Shown here: in pieces, positions 57,422-64,000 of the stretch
Layout of the letters: the number at the start of each line of letters is the position of its first letter
Numbering within the stretch: the stretch's first letter is position 1
From: an uncultured Litoreibacter sp.
GTDB lineage: Bacteria > Pseudomonadota > Alphaproteobacteria > Rhodobacterales > Rhodobacteraceae
Direction: 5' to 3'
NCBI GenBank assembly: GCA_947492995.1
Contig: CANLOU010000001.1
Span: 124,001 to 188,000, forward strand
Length of the DNA stretch: 64,000 nucleotides
Notes under the pieces: model-generated
The model's input: the letters and a program-made list of their open reading frames with translations, nothing else
What the model was told of the DNA's origin: nothing
Database searches by the model: none
Translations under genes and position numbers: made by a program

Positions 57422-58833
57422 ACCAACCGGTCCCCGATCAAAAATTCTGCCGCCTTGTCCAGCCGGATATGGGGCGGGCCGTCGCCCACGGCCAGCTCGA
57501 TCTCGGCGGGTTTGAACGCCATCACCGAATAATCCGCATCCAGCCATTGCGCGTCCCCGTCCCGCGCGGGGCCGATCAGTTTGGACGGATCGGACGGCAA
57601 ATCGCCAGGGTAGAACGCCGCTTGCTTGCCGGTGCTCAGCAGCGCGCCGCGCACCACGTCGAGCGTGTCGCCCTCATGGTCCATTTGCTGTTCCACCGTG
57701 GCGCGTAGCGCCGCGATGGACATAGCAGATGTCTGCGCGCCAGCAAAATCGGCGCGGTCTTTGGCGTCTCTGAGCAGCGCCTCCATGATCGCGGTCAACC
57801 GCCCGTGTTGGGAGTGGTGCAAATGGTCGGCCTTGGTGGCGGCAAAGAGGATTTTTTCGACCTTCTTGCCAAACAGGATCGAGCCCAGCCACGAACTGCG
57901 ACCCGGGCGGAAGGCCTGCAAAATATCAACCATCGAGCGTCTGAGCGCGTCCAGCGCCTGCGGCCCCGCATGGATCGCGCCCAGCGCGTCGACCAGCACG
58001 ACCTGACGGTCGATGCGGCTGAAATGGTCGCGGAAGAAGGGTTTGACCACCTTGGATTTATAGGCCTCGTAGCGGCGCTCAAACTCGCGGTACAGCGAGT
58101 TGCGCGGCTGGCTGGCTGGCAAGGGCAGCGGCGCGAAGGTCAGCACAGGCGAGCCGTCCAATTCGCCGGGCAACAGGAACCTGCCGGGGGTGGCGTCGGA
58201 AAACCCGGCCTCCCGAATATCGTGCAGATAAGCGGTGTAGACAGCCGCCAATTCCTGCGCAGTGGGTTCCGCCAGCTTGGCGGAGGTGTCGGTTTTTTCC
58301 AGCAGATCGCGGTAGGCCTTTGAGGCCTCGCGATTGCTGGCGCGGTCCAGACTGTCTTCAGACCATTCGGCGAAGGATTTGTCGATCAGCCCCAAATCCA
58401 GCAGCCATTCGCCGGGGTAGTCCACAATGTCCAGATGCACCGTGCGCGGGCCGGAAAAAGTGCCGATCAGCCCGCCGGGTTGCACTTTGAGCGACAAGCG
58501 CAGCTCGGAAATGGTGCGGGTGGATTGAGGCCAATGCGGCTCGGGGCCGGTCATCGCGGCCAGATGCGTCTCGTAGTCGAACCTCGCGATGGTGTCGTCG
58601 GGCTGCGGGCGTAGATAGGCGGATTTGATGTTGCCATGGGCGGCACCTTGCAATTGCGGCATGCGCCCCCGGTCCATCAGATTGGCAATCAGCGACGTGA
58701 TGAACACCGTCTTGCCCGCGCGGCTGAGGCCCGTCACGCCAATCCGGATTTCAGGCTCGAAGATGCCAGTGACGGAGGAGGTCGCGTCCTCGATGGTGCG
58801 GGTGACCCCGTCGACGATGTCGTTGATAATCAA
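57418..58833 (-). CDS. YcjX-like P-loop GTPase/ATPase family protein
   Basis: A 471-residue YcjX-family protein with Walker A GLSRAGKT at residues 35-42 and VHLDIVDYPGEWLLDL (DxPGE, Walker B) near 123-138. No ATG exists before the P-loop. The start is TTG 58833, preceded by AAGGAAAG seven bases away. It is divergent from truA (97-base spacer) and coupled to ycjF through ATGA. Confidence 0.87.
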   Translation of the reverse strand: MIINDIVDGVTRTIEDATSSVTGIFEPEIRIGVTGLSRAGKTVFITSLIANLMDRGRMPQLQGAAHGNIKSAYLRPQPDDTIARFDYETHLAAMTGPEPHWPQSTRTISELRLSLKVQPGGLIGTFSGPRTVHLDIVDYPGEWLLDLGLIDKSFAEWSEDSLDRASNREASKAYRDLLEKTDTSAKLAEPTAQELAAVYTAYLHDIREAGFSDATPGRFLLPGELDGSPVLTFAPLPLPASQPRNSLYREFERRYEAYKSKVVKPFFRDHFSRIDRQVVLVDALGAIHAGPQALDALRRSMVDILQAFRPGRSSWLGSILFGKKVEKILFAATKADHLHHSQHGRLTAIMEALLRDAKDRADFAGAQTSAMSIAALRATVEQQMDHEGDTLDVVRGALLSTGKQAAFYPGDLPSDPSKLIGPARDGDAQWLDADYSVMAFKPAEIELAVGDGPPHIRLDKAAEFLIGDRLV

Positions 58834-58929
58834 TTCGTAACTTTCCTTAACCCGTGTCCTTACATAGGGCGCGGCGCGGCTGGTGTGTAGGGGCTTGGTT
58901 TGTGGGTTCCTGCGCGATAGAGGGGGGAC

Positions 58930-59694
58930 ATGCCCAGATACGCGTTGAAAATCGAATATGACGGCGCGCCCTTCAAAGGGTGGCAGCGCCAGATTGACCT
59001 GCCCTCGGTGCAGGGTGCCGTGGAAGACGCGTTGCGCAAGGTGCAGCCCGATTTCGAAGGGGTGTCGGCGGCGGGTCGCACCGATGCGGGCGTGCATGCC
59101 ACGGCGCAGGTGGCCCATGCCGACATGAGCGCGGAGTGGGAGCCGTTCCGGCTGTCGGAGGCGTTGAATTACCACCTCAAGCCCCTCCCCGTCTGCATTC
59201 TGGCGGCCGCGAAGGTGTCTGACGGCTGGCATGCCCGGTTTTCAGCCAATGAGCGGCGGTATCTGTACCGCTTGGTGTCGCGCCGCGCGCCGCTGACGCA
59301 TGAGCGCGGGCAGGTTTGGCGGGTGAAGCATAAGGTGGATTTGGACGCCATGCGGGAGGCCGCGGGTTTTCTGATCGGGCAGCATGATTTTACGACATTC
59401 CGGTCGACGATCTGTCAGGCGAAAAGCCCAGTGAAGACGCTGGACGAGGTGCGGATCGAGCCGATTGAGGTGCCACATGGAATGGAATTTCAATTCCATT
59501 TCCGCGCCCGGTCTTTTCTGCACAACCAGATCCGCAGCTTTGTGGGTTCTTTGGTGCAGGTTGGATCAGGGTCGTGGAAACCGTCTGATATGAAAGCGGC
59601 GTTGGAGGCGTTGGACCGTCAGGCCTGCGGGCCTGTTTGTCCGCCTGAGGGGCTCTATCTGGCGGGGGTTGGGTATGATGATGACCCATTCTGA
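58930..59694 (+). CDS. truA: tRNA pseudouridine synthase A
   Basis: A 254-residue enzyme that converts uridines 38-40 of the tRNA anticodon stem to pseudouridine. The catalytic loop [19 protein letters not shown] (Asp at about residue 52) is present. So are [11 protein letters not shown] and [20 protein letters not shown] 58930 follows GAGGGGGG. Its last 20 bases overlap the start of the NTF2-like gene. Confidence 0.96.
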   Translation: MPRYALKIEYDGAPFKGWQRQIDLPSVQGAVEDALRKVQPDFEGVSAAGRTDAGVHATAQVAHADMSAEWEPFRLSEALNYHLKPLPVCILAAAKVSDGWHARFSANERRYLYRLVSRRAPLTHERGQVWRVKHKVDLDAMREAAGFLIGQHDFTTFRSTICQAKSPVKTLDEVRIEPIEVPHGMEFQFHFRARSFLHNQIRSFVGSLVQVGSGSWKPSDMKAALEALDRQACGPVCPPEGLYLAGVGYDDDPF

Positions 59695-60682
59695 AACTCG
59701 GGCTAGCGTATTGGACGGGTTCGACCCGAAATGGCGCGACGTGCCGCATTATATCAACGGGATCACGTCGGAGATTTGGGAAGAGCGCCGCATCGGCACG
59801 TTGCGGCAGTATTACGGCGACGGGCTGGTGGTGCGGTCTCCGGCCTCCGTGGTTGTCGGCAATGACGGGATCATTGCGGCGACGATGGCGACCTTGGCTG
59901 AATTCCCCGACCGGGAATTGCCCGGCGAGGATGTGATTTGGTGCGAGGCTGAGGCTGGCTTCCTGTCTTCTCACCGGTTGATTTGTACGGCGACGCATTT
60001 GGGCTTTGGCGCATATGGCGCGCCGACGGGGCGTCGGTTGCAGTACCGGATTTTGGCGGATTGCTATTGTTCGGAGAACGCCGTGCTGGACGAGTGGTTG
60101 GTGCGGGACCAATCGGCGATTGTGGTGCAGATGGGTCAGGACGTGGTGGACTGGACCCGCCGCCAGATCGCAATCGAAGGTGGGCCAACGGCTTGTGTAA
60201 AGCCGTTTACCCCCGCGCTTGATGTGGCCGGCCCCTATACGGGGCGAGGCAATGACCATGAGGCCGGCGCGCGTTTGGCGTCGGTGTTGGAGCGGATGAT
60301 GGGGGCGGAATTTTCTGCAGTTGCGTCGGAATATGACCGCGCTGTCATGGTGCAGTATCCGGGGCATTTCGAGGGGCATGGCCGGGCGGAGGTGGACCGG
60401 TTCTGGCTGCCGTTGCGGTCGTCATTTCCGTCGGCACGGTTCGAGCTGCATAACGTGGTGGGGCGTGACGATAAGGGCATGTCGCCGAGGGCGGCGGTAC
60501 GGTGGTCGCTGGACGGGCTACATGACGGCTGGGGGCGGTTTGGCGCGCCCACGGGAGTGCCGGTGCATGTGATGGGGATCACCCATGCGGAGTTTGGGCC
60601 ATCGGGCATAAGGCGGGAATGGACGCTTGTCGATGAGACGGCGATCTGGAAGCAGATTTTGTTGGGGTCGGGCGACGTTTAG
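59675..60682 (+). CDS. NTF2/SnoaL-like protein with two domains
   Basis: About 335 residues in two NTF2/SnoaL-like halves (roughly 20-185 and 200-330). Each has a helical start ([59 protein letters not shown]). Such folds act as polyketide cyclases, dehydratases or binding proteins; no catalytic set can be assigned. It is found beside an MttB-like gene and a dimethylglycine dehydrogenase-like gene, which suggests a role in methylated-amine use. Three ATGs in a row (59675, 59678, 59681) make the start ambiguous. Confidence 0.72.
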   Translation: MMMTHSETRASVLDGFDPKWRDVPHYINGITSEIWEERRIGTLRQYYGDGLVVRSPASVVVGNDGIIAATMATLAEFPDRELPGEDVIWCEAEAGFLSSHRLICTATHLGFGAYGAPTGRRLQYRILADCYCSENAVLDEWLVRDQSAIVVQMGQDVVDWTRRQIAIEGGPTACVKPFTPALDVAGPYTGRGNDHEAGARLASVLERMMGAEFSAVASEYDRAVMVQYPGHFEGHGRAEVDRFWLPLRSSFPSARFELHNVVGRDDKGMSPRAAVRWSLDGLHDGWGRFGAPTGVPVHVMGITHAEFGPSGIRREWTLVDETAIWKQILLGSGDV

Positions 60683-60698
60683 GATTTTGCCTTCGGCG

Positions 60699-60720
60699 AG
60701 GATATTTTTGGAACAATGAT
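60699..60720 (-). repeat. Interspersed intergenic repeat, copy D (short)
   Basis: Read leftwards, ATCATTGTTCCAAAAATATCC matches the start of copy B with one difference. It lies between the convergent NTF2-like and MttB-like genes. The hairpin and GCGACGCG blocks are missing here. Confidence 0.5.
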
Positions 60721-60722
60721 GG

Positions 60723-62246
60723 TCAGGCCGGATCCAGCAAGATTTTGAAGCGGTCGCGGATTTGGGCGTCTTGGGTTTTGGTCAAGTAGCCAGGGTCGGG
60801 TTGGGCCAGGATGTCTGTTGCGGCCTGTTTGGCGCGGGACCAGGCGTCGGGTTTTTCGTTTTCTTCCCATTTAGAAGGCGCGTCGCGGTCGGCGTGGTCG
60901 GGGTAGAGGTAGTCGCGTTCCATCGCTTGCAGCGTTTGGTCGTGGCTGAGGAAGTGGCCCTCGCCCAGGATGGCCTCGCAGATGGCGTCATAGCCTAGGG
61001 TGTCCTCGGAGACCTCGATGCCGCGCAGGGCGCGGTAGACTTGGCCGATCATGTCGTTGTCGAGGACGAAGCCTTCGAAGCTTGCGCCCAAGAGGGAGGC
61101 GGTCATGCCGGAGGATTCGTAGATCAGGTTGCCTCCGGCCAGTCCTGCGGCCAGCGCAGTTAACCCTTTTTCCATGCCGTATTGTTGGTCGATGGCTTTG
61201 GCGTCGGTCATTGAGCTTGCCACGCCAGAGGGCAGGCCCAGCCAGTTGCTGAGCTGCGCGGAGGCGGCGTTGAGCACGGTGATCTCGCCGCCTCCACCGC
61301 AGAAGGCCCCGGTTCTGAGGTCAATCACCAACGGCCAGTTGGAGAAGACCATCGGGTAGCCGGGGCTGATGGCGTTGACCATCAGGAGGCTGCCGAGGGT
61401 TTCGGCGAGAGACTGCGCCAGGAAGCCTGCGAGCGTGGCGGGGGCCGTGGCCCCTGACTGCGCGGCAGTGATCGCGGAGATGGGGATGTTGTGTTCGATG
61501 CAGGCGTAGGTAACGTCAACGGCGTCCTCGCCATAGCGCATGGGGGAGATGACAGGGGAGATGTGGGCCTTGACGAAGGGGCGCTTGGAGAATTGGCCTT
61601 CGCCGCCTGCGACTGTGTCGAGCAATTTGACGATTGGGTCCACATATTCGGCAAGCGTGAATGAGGTCGCGACAGGTTTGGTGCTGCCGCGCATCAGGGC
61701 GTAGATTGTGTTGACGTCGAGGTCGAAATTGTCGGGCACATCGGTGGCCACGCAGCAGCGGGTGAACCAGCTGACATTGGGCAGCGTGTCTTGCAAACGG
61801 GTGAAGTCGTAGAGGTCTTGCAGCGTCGAAGGGCGGTAGCTTGAGGTTGCCATGTCGAGGGTCTGCACCGCCGCGCCGCCTGTGCCGAAATGGACCGTGT
61901 CGCCGCCGACCTCGATGCTGCGGTGCGGGTCGCGGGCGTGTAGCGGAAAGCGTTTGGCGGCCATGGCAATTGCGTCCTCGACCATGGCGCGGGGGAAGCA
62001 GGTGCGGCCTTTGTCGTTTAGGTGGGCTCCTTTGGAGAGGAAAAGAGTTTCTAGGCGGTCGGGGACTTCGCCCATTCCGAGGCTTTCCAGCAGTTTAAGG
62101 GCCGTGTCGTAGATGGCTTTGAGGTCCGCATCCGAGAGCGGCTTATAGGCCCCGCCGATCTGGCCAGCGGGCGCGGGATTGACCACCGGTGGGGCGGCGC
62201 GAAGGGCGAGGCGGGCGCTGCGGCCACCGGATTGACGTCTGCTCAT
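60723..62246 (-). CDS. Trimethylamine methyltransferase (MttB) family protein
   Basis: A 507-residue TIM-barrel methyltransferase of the MttB superfamily. Recognisable blocks are AYDTALKLLESLGMGEVPD-like (about 45-62), FGTGGAAVQTLD (about 120), MVNAISPGYPMVFSNWPLVIDLRTGAFCGGGGE (about 300-330) and the glycine-rich AAGLAGGNLIYESSGMTASLLGAS. No in-frame stop that could be pyrrolysine is needed, so it belongs to the non-pyrrolysine branch that demethylates betaines. A corrinoid partner was not seen in the window. Its divergent neighbour is the flavoprotein gene. Confidence 0.88.
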   Translation of the reverse strand: MSRRQSGGRSARLALRAAPPVVNPAPAGQIGGAYKPLSDADLKAIYDTALKLLESLGMGEVPDRLETLFLSKGAHLNDKGRTCFPRAMVEDAIAMAAKRFPLHARDPHRSIEVGGDTVHFGTGGAAVQTLDMATSSYRPSTLQDLYDFTRLQDTLPNVSWFTRCCVATDVPDNFDLDVNTIYALMRGSTKPVATSFTLAEYVDPIVKLLDTVAGGEGQFSKRPFVKAHISPVISPMRYGEDAVDVTYACIEHNIPISAITAAQSGATAPATLAGFLAQSLAETLGSLLMVNAISPGYPMVFSNWPLVIDLRTGAFCGGGGEITVLNAASAQLSNWLGLPSGVASSMTDAKAIDQQYGMEKGLTALAAGLAGGNLIYESSGMTASLLGASFEGFVLDNDMIGQVYRALRGIEVSEDTLGYDAICEAILGEGHFLSHDQTLQAMERDYLYPDHADRDAPSKWEENEKPDAWSRAKQAATDILAQPDPGYLTKTQDAQIRDRFKILLDPA

Positions 62247-62404
62247 GTGCCGAGGTGAGCCGTGAATGGGCGATCAGGCAAGCAAAAACTGCTTGCGGTT
62301 CGGGATCGCTGAAATCGGGTTTTGATAGGTTGAAATGAGGGGCCTGCGGGATTGACCACGGGCACATTTTGGATGTGGATAGCGCGAGCAAAAGGAGCGC
62401 CGCC

Positions 62405-64000
62405 ATGAAGACCAGAACCAGAGCCGTTGTCATCGGGGGCGGCATTGCAGGGTGCTCGACGCTGTATCACCTGACGCAAGAGGGCTGGTCGGATGTGGTG
62501 CTGATCGAGCGCGACGAGCTGACATCGGGGACCACGTGGCATTCGGCGGCGCAGGTGACGAATTTCGGAATGAACCAGACCATGGTGGGGCTGAAGTCGC
62601 ACTCCGTCGCTCTGTATAAGAAGCTGCGGGACGACCCGGACTATCCGGTCGGGTATCACCACGGCGATGGCGGTATTCGGTTGGCCAATACCGAGGCGCA
62701 GATGGATGGGTACCGGCATTTCGCGTCGATGGCCGAAGGGATGGGCGTCACCTATGAAGTGTTGGATGCGGAGGAATGCGCGCGGCGGCACCCGCTGATT
62801 TCGACCGAGAACCTGCTGGGCGGTTTGTGGGACGGGGAAGATGGCGACATTGACCCCGCGCAGCTGTGTCAGGCGCTGGCGTTTCATGCGCGCAAAGCGG
62901 GGGCGGAGGTATATCGGCATACGGCGGTGACCGGGTTGGTGCAGCATAGCGACGACACGTGGACGGTTCAGACCACCAATGGCGATATTGATTGTGATGT
63001 TGTGGTGAATGCTGGTGGGTACCGGGTGAACGAAGTCGCGGCGATGATGGGGGTGCAGCACCCCGTGGCCTCGATGGAGCACCAGTATTTTATCACGGAG
63101 GATATTCCGGCGATTGCCGAAGCCGGTCATCGAATGCCGCTGCTGCGCTGCCCGATTTCGGATTACTATTCGCGGCAGGAAAAGGGTGGCTTGCTGGTCG
63201 GGTTTTACGAGCAGGATTGCAGGCCTTGGGGGATGGACGGGATTGACCCCGCCTTTGCCAACGACCTGTGCCCCGACGATCTGGACCGCGTGATGGACGT
63301 GCTGGAAGGCGCGTTTGAGCGGATGCCTGCGCTGATGGAGGTGGGCATTAAGCGCGTGGTAAACGGGCCGATAACCTACACGATTGACGGGGCCCCCTTG
63401 GTGGGGCCGATCCCGGGCAAACGCAACGCGTTTTGCATCATTGGCTTGCGGGCCGGTGTCGGCGAAGGCGGCGGGCATGGCTGGCTGCTGGCCCAGCAGA
63501 TTGTGCATGGCGAGGCGGAGTATGACACGTGGTGCATCGACCCACGGCGGTTCACGGGGCATGGCAATGTGGAGCTGACCTCGCTGAAGGCGATTGAAGA
63601 TTATCAGAACGAGTTCCGGTTCCATTTCCCGCATGAGCATCGGCCTGCGGGGCGGCCTGCGAAGACAACACCTTTGACGCCTGTTTTGGCCGCAGAAGGC
63701 GCGGAGTTTACGGTCGTGAATGGCTGGGAGCGGGTGGATTACATGCGGCCCTCGGAGGAATTCGAGGAGACGTTGGGCTTTGGGTTCAACGAGGCGTTTG
63801 ACGTGGTCAAACGCGACGTGGAGATGGTGCAATCGGGCGTCGGGCTTTGTGAAGTGAACGGGTTCAACCGGTTTGAAATCACCGGCGCGGATGCGCGGGA
63901 CTGGCTGGACGGGGTTTTCTGCGGGCGGGTGACGCGTAAGGAAGGCCGTGTGGGGCTGGGATATTTCCTGAACCATCAGGGCAATATCAAGGGCGAGGCC
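62405..64000 (+). CDS. Dimethylglycine/sarcosine dehydrogenase-like flavoprotein, GcvT fusion (cut by window end)
   Basis: 532 codons visible with no stop. A DAO-type FAD domain fills about residues 1-390: VVIGGGIAGCSTLYHLT, TSGTTWHSAAQV (site of covalent or tight FAD binding in the family) and DGAPLVGPIPG. An aminomethyltransferase (GcvT/folate) region begins near residue 410 (NGWERVDYMRPSEEFEETLGFGF...). The typical reaction is oxidative demethylation of dimethylglycine or sarcosine with transfer of the C1 unit to tetrahydrofolate. ATG 62405 follows AAAGGAG. It runs divergently from the MttB-like gene. Confidence 0.88.
   Translation, partial: MKTRTRAVVIGGGIAGCSTLYHLTQEGWSDVVLIERDELTSGTTWHSAAQVTNFGMNQTMVGLKSHSVALYKKLRDDPDYPVGYHHGDGGIRLANTEAQMDGYRHFASMAEGMGVTYEVLDAEECARRHPLISTENLLGGLWDGEDGDIDPAQLCQALAFHARKAGAEVYRHTAVTGLVQHSDDTWTVQTTNGDIDCDVVVNAGGYRVNEVAAMMGVQHPVASMEHQYFITEDIPAIAEAGHRMPLLRCPISDYYSRQEKGGLLVGFYEQDCRPWGMDGIDPAFANDLCPDDLDRVMDVLEGAFERMPALMEVGIKRVVNGPITYTIDGAPLVGPIPGKRNAFCIIGLRAGVGEGGGHGWLLAQQIVHGEAEYDTWCIDPRRFTGHGNVELTSLKAIEDYQNEFRFHFPHEHRPAGRPAKTTPLTPVLAAEGAEFTVVNGWERVDYMRPSEEFEETLGFGFNEAFDVVKRDVEMVQSGVGLCEVNGFNRFEITGADARDWLDGVFCGRVTRKEGRVGLGYFLNHQGNIKGEA

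Noticed and set aside
62243..63976. A 577-codon minus-strand open frame near the window end
   Set aside because: It is antisense to the dimethylglycine dehydrogenase-like gene, which has clear FAD motifs.

Overview
The window is a 64 kb piece of a chromosome from an alphaproteobacterium of the order Rhodobacterales (Roseobacter-like). The evidence is protein family content and gene order: a DUF484-xerC pair, a DUF2125 and a DUF2161 protein, phosphatidylcholine synthase, an F1 operon in the order atpHAGDC, hisC next to a prephenate dehydrogenase gene, a YcjX/YcjF pair, and trimethylamine methyltransferase-like and dimethylglycine dehydrogenase-like genes. GC content is moderately high and coding density is very high, with many 1-28 base overlaps. 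I see no rRNA, tRNA, CRISPR array, transposase, integron or phage genes. Most of the window is core genome.

Layout. 1-5,040: start of coxB (leftwards, cut by the window edge), tldD with a GNAT gene, dprA, an EamA exporter and a second GNAT gene. 5,100-7,350: groES-groEL with a CIRCE operator, promoter and terminator. 7,390-13,500: an amidinotransferase, a PAS-GAF-GGDEF diguanylate cyclase, a DUF2161 protein, family II pyrophosphatase, a peroxiredoxin-like protein and a HAD phosphatase. 13,540-19,560: MaoC hydratase, ribF, a YcgN-type protein, threonine aldolase, an alpha/beta hydrolase, a DsbA-like isomerase, prs and an H-type lectin gene. 19,600-24,490: the F1-ATPase operon. 24,730-29,030: a methyltransferase, clpA and an M23 peptidase.

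29,030-34,000: a MotA/ExbB-like and MotB/OmpA-like pair with a very long coiled coil, ChaC and a DUF2125 protein. 34,200-39,340: an extensin-like protein, tyrC, hisC and priA. 39,420-41,660: a transaldolase-family enzyme, a Tat-exported thioredoxin-fold protein and a DUF808 membrane protein. 41,930-43,440: an RTX protein gene interrupted near its start by an in-frame stop. 43,600-47,060: DUF484, xerC, cytochrome P460 and pcs. 47,050-53,280: an EamA transporter, ogt, a leucine-rich-repeat protein encoded by near-identical 66-bp repeats, and ileS. 53,480-59,700: an FAD monooxygenase, a cyclic-nucleotide-domain/thioredoxin-reductase-like fusion lacking the redox cysteines, ycjF-ycjX and truA. 59,670-64,000: an NTF2-like protein, an MttB-family methyltransferase and a dimethylglycine/sarcosine dehydrogenase-like flavoprotein (cut by the window end), which look like a catabolic set for methylated amines.

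The most unusual signals are regulatory or architectural. Two loci carry 11-bp-phased TACACAT repeats. A 14-bp perfect inverted repeat buries the dprA ribosome binding site. A stator-like pair has no flagellar neighbours. The RTX gene has an in-frame stop, the LRR gene is unstable-looking, and a reductase-like protein has lost its CxxC. I did not find a clear new defence or mobile system.
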